A stretch of 64,000 nucleotides of DNA, from contig WGLN01000017.1 of the NCBI GenBank assembly GCA_016125555.1, positions 94,746-158,745 on the forward strand, read 5' to 3'. The notes under the pieces are model-generated. The model was not told the origin of the DNA and ran no database searches. It worked only from the letters and a program-made list of their open reading frames with translations. This DNA is from Porphyrobacter sp. GTDB lineage: Bacteria; Pseudomonadota; Alphaproteobacteria; Sphingomonadales; Sphingomonadaceae. Position numbers and translations under genes: made by a program. Each line of letters opens with the position of its first letter. Position 1 is the first letter of the stretch. Shown in pieces: positions 60,876 to 64,000 of the stretch.

Positions 60876-60885
60876 TATTGAAGCC

Positions 60886-61227
60886 TTACCGATAGGCGAT
60901 GGTCACCTTGCCATCCATCGTGGTTCGACCGGATTTTTCGAGCCTGCCGCTACCGACGCTGACGATCACCTTGCCCTCACCCGCCCAGCGCGCGGAGATG
61001 TCATCGGGCTTTGCTGCACCAGAAATCACGGCCTGCGCGCGCGAAGCCGTGCACGGCCCGTCCGCGATCGCCCCCACGCAAATCAAGCGGTCCCCGCTCG
61101 CCAGATCGGTGATGACTTGGATCGAGGGACCTTGCACGACGCGCCGGGCCGACGGAACGCTATTATCGCAGACGCACAGAAGCGACGCCGATGCGATCAG
61201 GGCGATTCTCGTGGCTGTAAGCTGCAT
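60886..61227 (-). CDS. Small exported hypothetical protein, possibly lipoprotein
   Basis: The 113-residue product has a signal sequence (MQLTATRIALIASASLL) followed by CVCDN, a poor lipobox because Val occupies the -1 position. A beta-rich domain follows (VVQGPSIQVITDLASGDRLI, then GKVIVSVGSGRLEKSGRTTM). Four cysteines in total. No family is recognised. The start ATG at 61225-61227 fits the signal peptide. The gene is in a lower-GC segment that differs from its flanks. Confidence 0.65.
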   Translation of the reverse strand: MQLTATRIALIASASLLCVCDNSVPSARRVVQGPSIQVITDLASGDRLICVGAIADGPCTASRAQAVISGAAKPDDISARWAGEGKVIVSVGSGRLEKSGRTTMDGKVTIAYR

Positions 61228-61350
61228 AATTCTTTGAATAGGCCGGCGTCCGAACGCCGGCAACGGGACCGATTTTCGAATGGCGGCTGCCAGAGTAAGA
61301 CGCACTGAAACTGCGCCGGCAGATATCGGGATCGCTCATCGGCCCCGCTG

Positions 61351-61836
61351 ATGACTGGCGTTGGGTGGAATGCTGCTGTCGGCGAGTATATGTCCGATGG
61401 CATGACCAACCAAGCCGACCTCACTGCTTTCGAAGTTGAAACGATGGGCGAAAGCAGCGGTGATTGTGACTGTTGTGGAAACGAAAGCCGCTGCGTCTGG
61501 GGTATGGTTCATCACCAAGGTGGCCCAAGCGTGGCCGCATACTGGATGCACTGGACAGCCGGACATCTCAGCACAACGGGAGCCAATCTCGACCTTGTGA
61601 TCGGTAAATGGGGCGAAGGGACGGACGCGAACGACCGGGTTGGCGTCGCATTGGTGCATCGCCAACTGGATGACGGCACTCCCTCCCTCATGGTCATTGA
61701 TGCGGACGACAGGTTCAGCATTTCAGACTTGGCTGCGACAGCCTTGAAGCGACGCGATGTGATAAACACGCCTCTAGCCGAGCAGGTGTTTTCAATCGTA
61801 GACGCGATCTACCTGCAGGACGGCCGCTTCTTTTGA
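61351..61836 (+). CDS. Cys-rich hypothetical protein with CxCC motif
   Basis: The 161-residue product contains FEVETMGESSGDCDCCGNES followed by RCVWGMVHHQGG, then YWMHWTAGHLSTTGANLDL and IGKWGEGTDANDRVGVALVH. I recall similar uncharacterised proteins with a CDCCGxxSR block in unrelated bacteria, but cannot name a family. The clustered cysteines may bind zinc. The start is uncertain: ATG at 61351, 61390 or 61402. Base composition is lower in GC than the surrounding chromosome, which suggests acquisition by transfer. It stands alone with no operon partner. Confidence 0.65.
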   Translation: MTGVGWNAAVGEYMSDGMTNQADLTAFEVETMGESSGDCDCCGNESRCVWGMVHHQGGPSVAAYWMHWTAGHLSTTGANLDLVIGKWGEGTDANDRVGVALVHRQLDDGTPSLMVIDADDRFSISDLAATALKRRDVINTPLAEQVFSIVDAIYLQDGRFF

Positions 61837-61934
61837 TTTGGCCAATGTCCGCAACGGGGTCGATAGCCGACCGGCAGCTTCCGGCTCCGCGACCACTGAA
61901 GCGGCCGCGATTCCAGCCTCGCCGCCGCAGTCGC

Positions 61935-62609
61935 TCAGTTCAGGTCGAAGACATAGCCCATCGAGCGCACGGTGCGCAGCGGGTTGCCGCCGCCGGCGGC
62001 CTTGATCGCGCGCCGCAAGCGGCCGATCCAGACGTCGACGGTGCGTTCGTCGATCGGGGGTTCGCGCTTGCCCAGCCCGCCGATCAGGTCCTCGCGGGTC
62101 AGCACCCGGTTGGGGTTCTCGGCGAAGAAGCGCAGCAGCCGGAACTCGTTGGGGCGCAGCGGGATCGGCTCGCCATTCCAGCGCGCCTGCAGCGCGGCCA
62201 TGTCGATCGCCAGCGCGCCCGCCTCGAAGCGGTGGCTGGCATAGCGTTCGGGCCCGCGCGATTGCAGCGCCAGCACCCGGTCGAGCACCGCGGTGCGGGT
62301 GAGCGGCCCGATCACGTAATCATCCGCCCCGGCGCGCAGCGCGCGGCGGCGATCCTCGGCGTCGTCCTCTTCGAGCACCATGGTCACGTGCGCCTCGGCG
62401 GTGCGCGGGTCGGCGCGCAGTCGGCGGCACATCTCGAGCCCGGCGAGATCGTCCATCACCCAGTCGACGAAGGCCCACATCGGCCCTTCGACCAGCCGCC
62501 GCGGCCCGTCCGGACCCAATCGGTCGAAGGTGAAGCGGCGCTGGTCATGGACGAAATCCTCGAGGCTCTCGCCAAGCTCGCTGGTGAGGAAAATGTTCAC
62601 GACGTCCAT
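61935..62609 (-). CDS. OmpR-type response regulator with atypical receiver
   Basis: The 224-residue product has a receiver-like N-terminus and an intact winged-helix domain (PLRPNEFRLLRFFAENPNRV, then PIDERTVDVWIGRLRRAIKA). The receiver has a possible acceptor in AFVDWVMDDLAGLEMC, but the acidic pair expected at its start is replaced (VVNIFLTSELGE), and the conserved Lys before the PF/PL motif is Gly (DDYVIGPLT). It may therefore be regulated without phosphorylation. No kinase gene is adjacent. It is PhoB-like in domain order only. Confidence 0.85.
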   Translation of the reverse strand: MDVVNIFLTSELGESLEDFVHDQRRFTFDRLGPDGPRRLVEGPMWAFVDWVMDDLAGLEMCRRLRADPRTAEAHVTMVLEEDDAEDRRRALRAGADDYVIGPLTRTAVLDRVLALQSRGPERYASHRFEAGALAIDMAALQARWNGEPIPLRPNEFRLLRFFAENPNRVLTREDLIGGLGKREPPIDERTVDVWIGRLRRAIKAAGGGNPLRTVRSMGYVFDLN

Positions 62610-62693
62610 GACAGCCCCGCATGGTTGCGAGGGCGAGGTGGCCGAGGTGTGTGACGCGTTCGTGACTGGATTGCAGCAAAAAGAAAGCGCGCG

Positions 62694-63713
62694 TCAGCCG
62701 GTGATGCTGACCTGGTCCATCGCCGGCATCGGCATGCCCATGCCGGTCGGCCACCGGGGACGATAGGGCGCCTCCAGCGCGGCGATCTCCTCGCCGGACA
62801 GCGCGACATCGAGCGCCTTCACCGCGTCGGCGACGTGGTGCGGCTTGGTCGCGCCGATGATCGGGGCGGCGACCGGCGCCTTGGTGAAATGCCACGCCAG
62901 CGCGAGGCTCGCCATCGGCAGGTCGCGGCGCGCGGCGAGATCGGCGAGCGCATCGACAATCGCCTTGTCGGCCTCCTCTTCCTTGTAGAGCGCCTTGCCG
63001 ACCACGTCGGTTTCGCTGCGGACGGTGCTTTCGCCCCAGGGCCGGGTCAGGCGGCCGCGCGCCAGCGGGCTCCACGGGATCACGCCGACGCCCTCATCCG
63101 CGCACAGCGGGAGCATCTCGCGCTCCTCCTCGCGGTAGAGCAGGTTGAGCTGGTTCTGCATCGCAATGAACGGCGTCCAGCCATGCCTGCGGGCGGTCTC
63201 CTGCGCCTTGGCGAACTGCCAGGCATACATCGAGGAGGCGCCGATATGCCGCGCCTTGCCCGCCTTCACGATGTCGTGGAGCGCCTCCATCGTCTCCGCG
63301 ATCGGGGTGTGATCGTCCCAGCGGTGGATCTGGAACAGGTCGACATGATCCATGCCGAGCCGGGTCAGGCTGTCGTTGATGGCGTTGAAAAGCGCCTTCC
63401 TCGACAAGCCGCCGCAATTGGGTGCGTTGCGCCACACGCCGAAGGCCTTGGTGGCGACCACGATCTCGTCGCGCCGCGCCATCTCCCTCAAGAGCTTGCC
63501 GGTGATCTCCTCCGAGGTGCCGCCCGAATAGATGTTGGCGGTGTCGAAGAAGTTGATCCCGGCTTCCAGCGCGGCGCGGAAGAAGGGGCGCGCGGCGTCT
63601 TCGCCGAGCAGCCAGTCGCCGTGCCAGCCCTTGGAGGTGTCGCCATAGCTCATGCAGCCGAGGCAGAGCCGCGAGACGGTGAGGCCGGAGCGGCCGAGGC
63701 GGGTGAATTGCAT
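62694..63713 (-). CDS. Aldo/keto reductase
   Basis: This 339-residue TIM-barrel NADPH-dependent reductase has the catalytic tetrad: Asp and Tyr in FFDTANIYSGGTSEEITG, Lys in EIVVATKAFG, His in DLFQIHRWDDHTPIAE. It starts MQFTRLGRSGLTVSRLCLGC like other members of the AKR family that reduce aldehydes. The substrate is unknown. A three-copy TTGACA-containing repeat (63791-63822) about 80 bp upstream may be its control site. Confidence 0.92.
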   Translation of the reverse strand: MQFTRLGRSGLTVSRLCLGCMSYGDTSKGWHGDWLLGEDAARPFFRAALEAGINFFDTANIYSGGTSEEITGKLLREMARRDEIVVATKAFGVWRNAPNCGGLSRKALFNAINDSLTRLGMDHVDLFQIHRWDDHTPIAETMEALHDIVKAGKARHIGASSMYAWQFAKAQETARRHGWTPFIAMQNQLNLLYREEEREMLPLCADEGVGVIPWSPLARGRLTRPWGESTVRSETDVVGKALYKEEEADKAIVDALADLAARRDLPMASLALAWHFTKAPVAAPIIGATKPHHVADAVKALDVALSGEEIAALEAPYRPRWPTGMGMPMPAMDQVSITG

Positions 63714-63790
63714 GTCGTGTCATCCTTTCGCGGCGGGTTCTTCGGACAGGTTGCCTTGGAATTGCGGGAAACGCACGCCGGGACCGGGCT

Positions 63791-63822
63791 GAAGTTGACA
63801 AAGTTGACAGCCTGTCAACTTC
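63791..63822. promoter_or_regulatory. Triple repeat around TTGACA, direct and inverted copies
   Basis: GAAGTTGACA (63791-63800) is followed by AAGTTGACAG and then the inverted copy TGTCAACTTC (63813-63822). The outer arms form a perfect 10-bp inverted repeat, and the inner AAGTTGACA-GCC-TGTCAACTT is a perfect 9-3-9 repeat. It is a strong candidate operator upstream of the aldo/keto reductase gene. Confidence 0.6.
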
Positions 63823-63917
63823 GCCGGGACTGGGCAAGTTCATGAAGCCTATGGATAAATTGAAGCGGCCCCCAAAATGACCGGACAGTTCCTCACACTT
63901 ATGTAAGAGTGAGGCAT

Positions 63918-64000
63918 ATGACCGACAGTAATCCCAGGAGCTACGTGCATGCGGAGGTTCTCGGAGGGGTTCAGCGCCGTAGGCGCTGGACCCCGGAAGA
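63918..64000 (+). mobile_element. Start of an insertion-sequence transposase gene, cut by the window edge
   Basis: From ATG at 63918 the frame reads MTDSNPRSYVHAEVLGGVQR then RRRWTPEE and runs off the right edge. This N-terminus resembles the small OrfA/TnpA of IS66-like or IS3-like elements (RRRRWTPEEK). A hairpin CCTCACACTT-ATGT-AAGAGTGAGG (63891-63914, one mismatch) overlaps its leader. The left boundary of the element is not certain; it lies somewhere in 63842-63917. Confidence 0.65.

Overview
The window is about 64 kb of very GC-rich DNA from a bacterial chromosome, most likely an alphaproteobacterium of the Sphingomonadales (Erythrobacteraceae or Sphingomonadaceae). The evidence is a small-type SRP RNA next to dnaX, DUF1476 (F1-ATPase zeta), an NDUFS4-like complex I subunit, DUF6456, two TonB-dependent receptors, and crtW/crtZ ketocarotenoid genes. 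No phage, CRISPR array or rRNA was seen. The right edge cuts into a transposase gene.

Layout. 1-6.3 kb: housekeeping genes (5' end of dnaX, SRP RNA, hrpB, polyprenyl diphosphate synthase, chorismate mutase) plus an XRE regulator/membrane-protein pair with two perfect operator palindromes. 6.3-12.6 kb: envelope-stress and signalling block (lipoprotein, secreted protein, ECF sigma with a membrane anti-sigma, PhoP/PhoQ-like two-component system, PepSY and SIMPL proteins). 12.7-20.6 kb: ABC-F ATPase, uracil-DNA glycosylase-like protein, two regulators or DUFs, a glycosyltransferase, and yajC-secD-secF. 20.8-25.6 kb: tRNA-Pro, a three-gene type III polyketide synthase/methyltransferase/flavoprotein operon, crtZ-crtW, and a degenerate PCuAC-like protein. 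25.7-30.6 kb: thioesterase, leuC/leuD with a small membrane protein between them, a quinone oxidoreductase, DUF1476, bolA and grxD.

31-42.4 kb: NUDIX hydrolase, then an accessory catabolic island. It holds a TonB receptor, a GntR regulator, an HMG-CoA-lyase-like enzyme, hydantoinase A and B, a CaiB/BaiF CoA-transferase and an isochorismatase-type amidase. Two identical TTGTATACAA palindromes lie in the putative promoters on each side of the GntR gene, so uptake and catabolism look like one regulon. The genes suggest ATP-dependent opening of a cyclic amide or imide, amide hydrolysis, CoA activation and carbon-carbon cleavage; the substrate is unknown.

42.4-47.4 kb: tRNA-Arg with a duplicated 3' end, a queuosine-precursor transporter, and overlapping ppx and ppk. 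47.5-56 kb: a chromosomal type IV secretion cluster (VirB1-like, B2, B3, B4, B6, B9, B10, B11) without recognisable VirB5, B7, B8, VirD4 or relaxase. 56.3-60.9 kb: a lipoprotein and TonB receptor pair. 61-64 kb: small hypothetical genes of lower GC, an atypical response regulator, an aldo/keto reductase, and the start of an insertion sequence.

The main candidates for undescribed biology are the GntR-controlled hydantoinase/CoA-transferase/lyase island, the reduced type IV secretion locus, the PKS operon beside crtZW, and a dispersed intergenic hairpin whose stem changes in sequence but stays perfectly paired at three sites.
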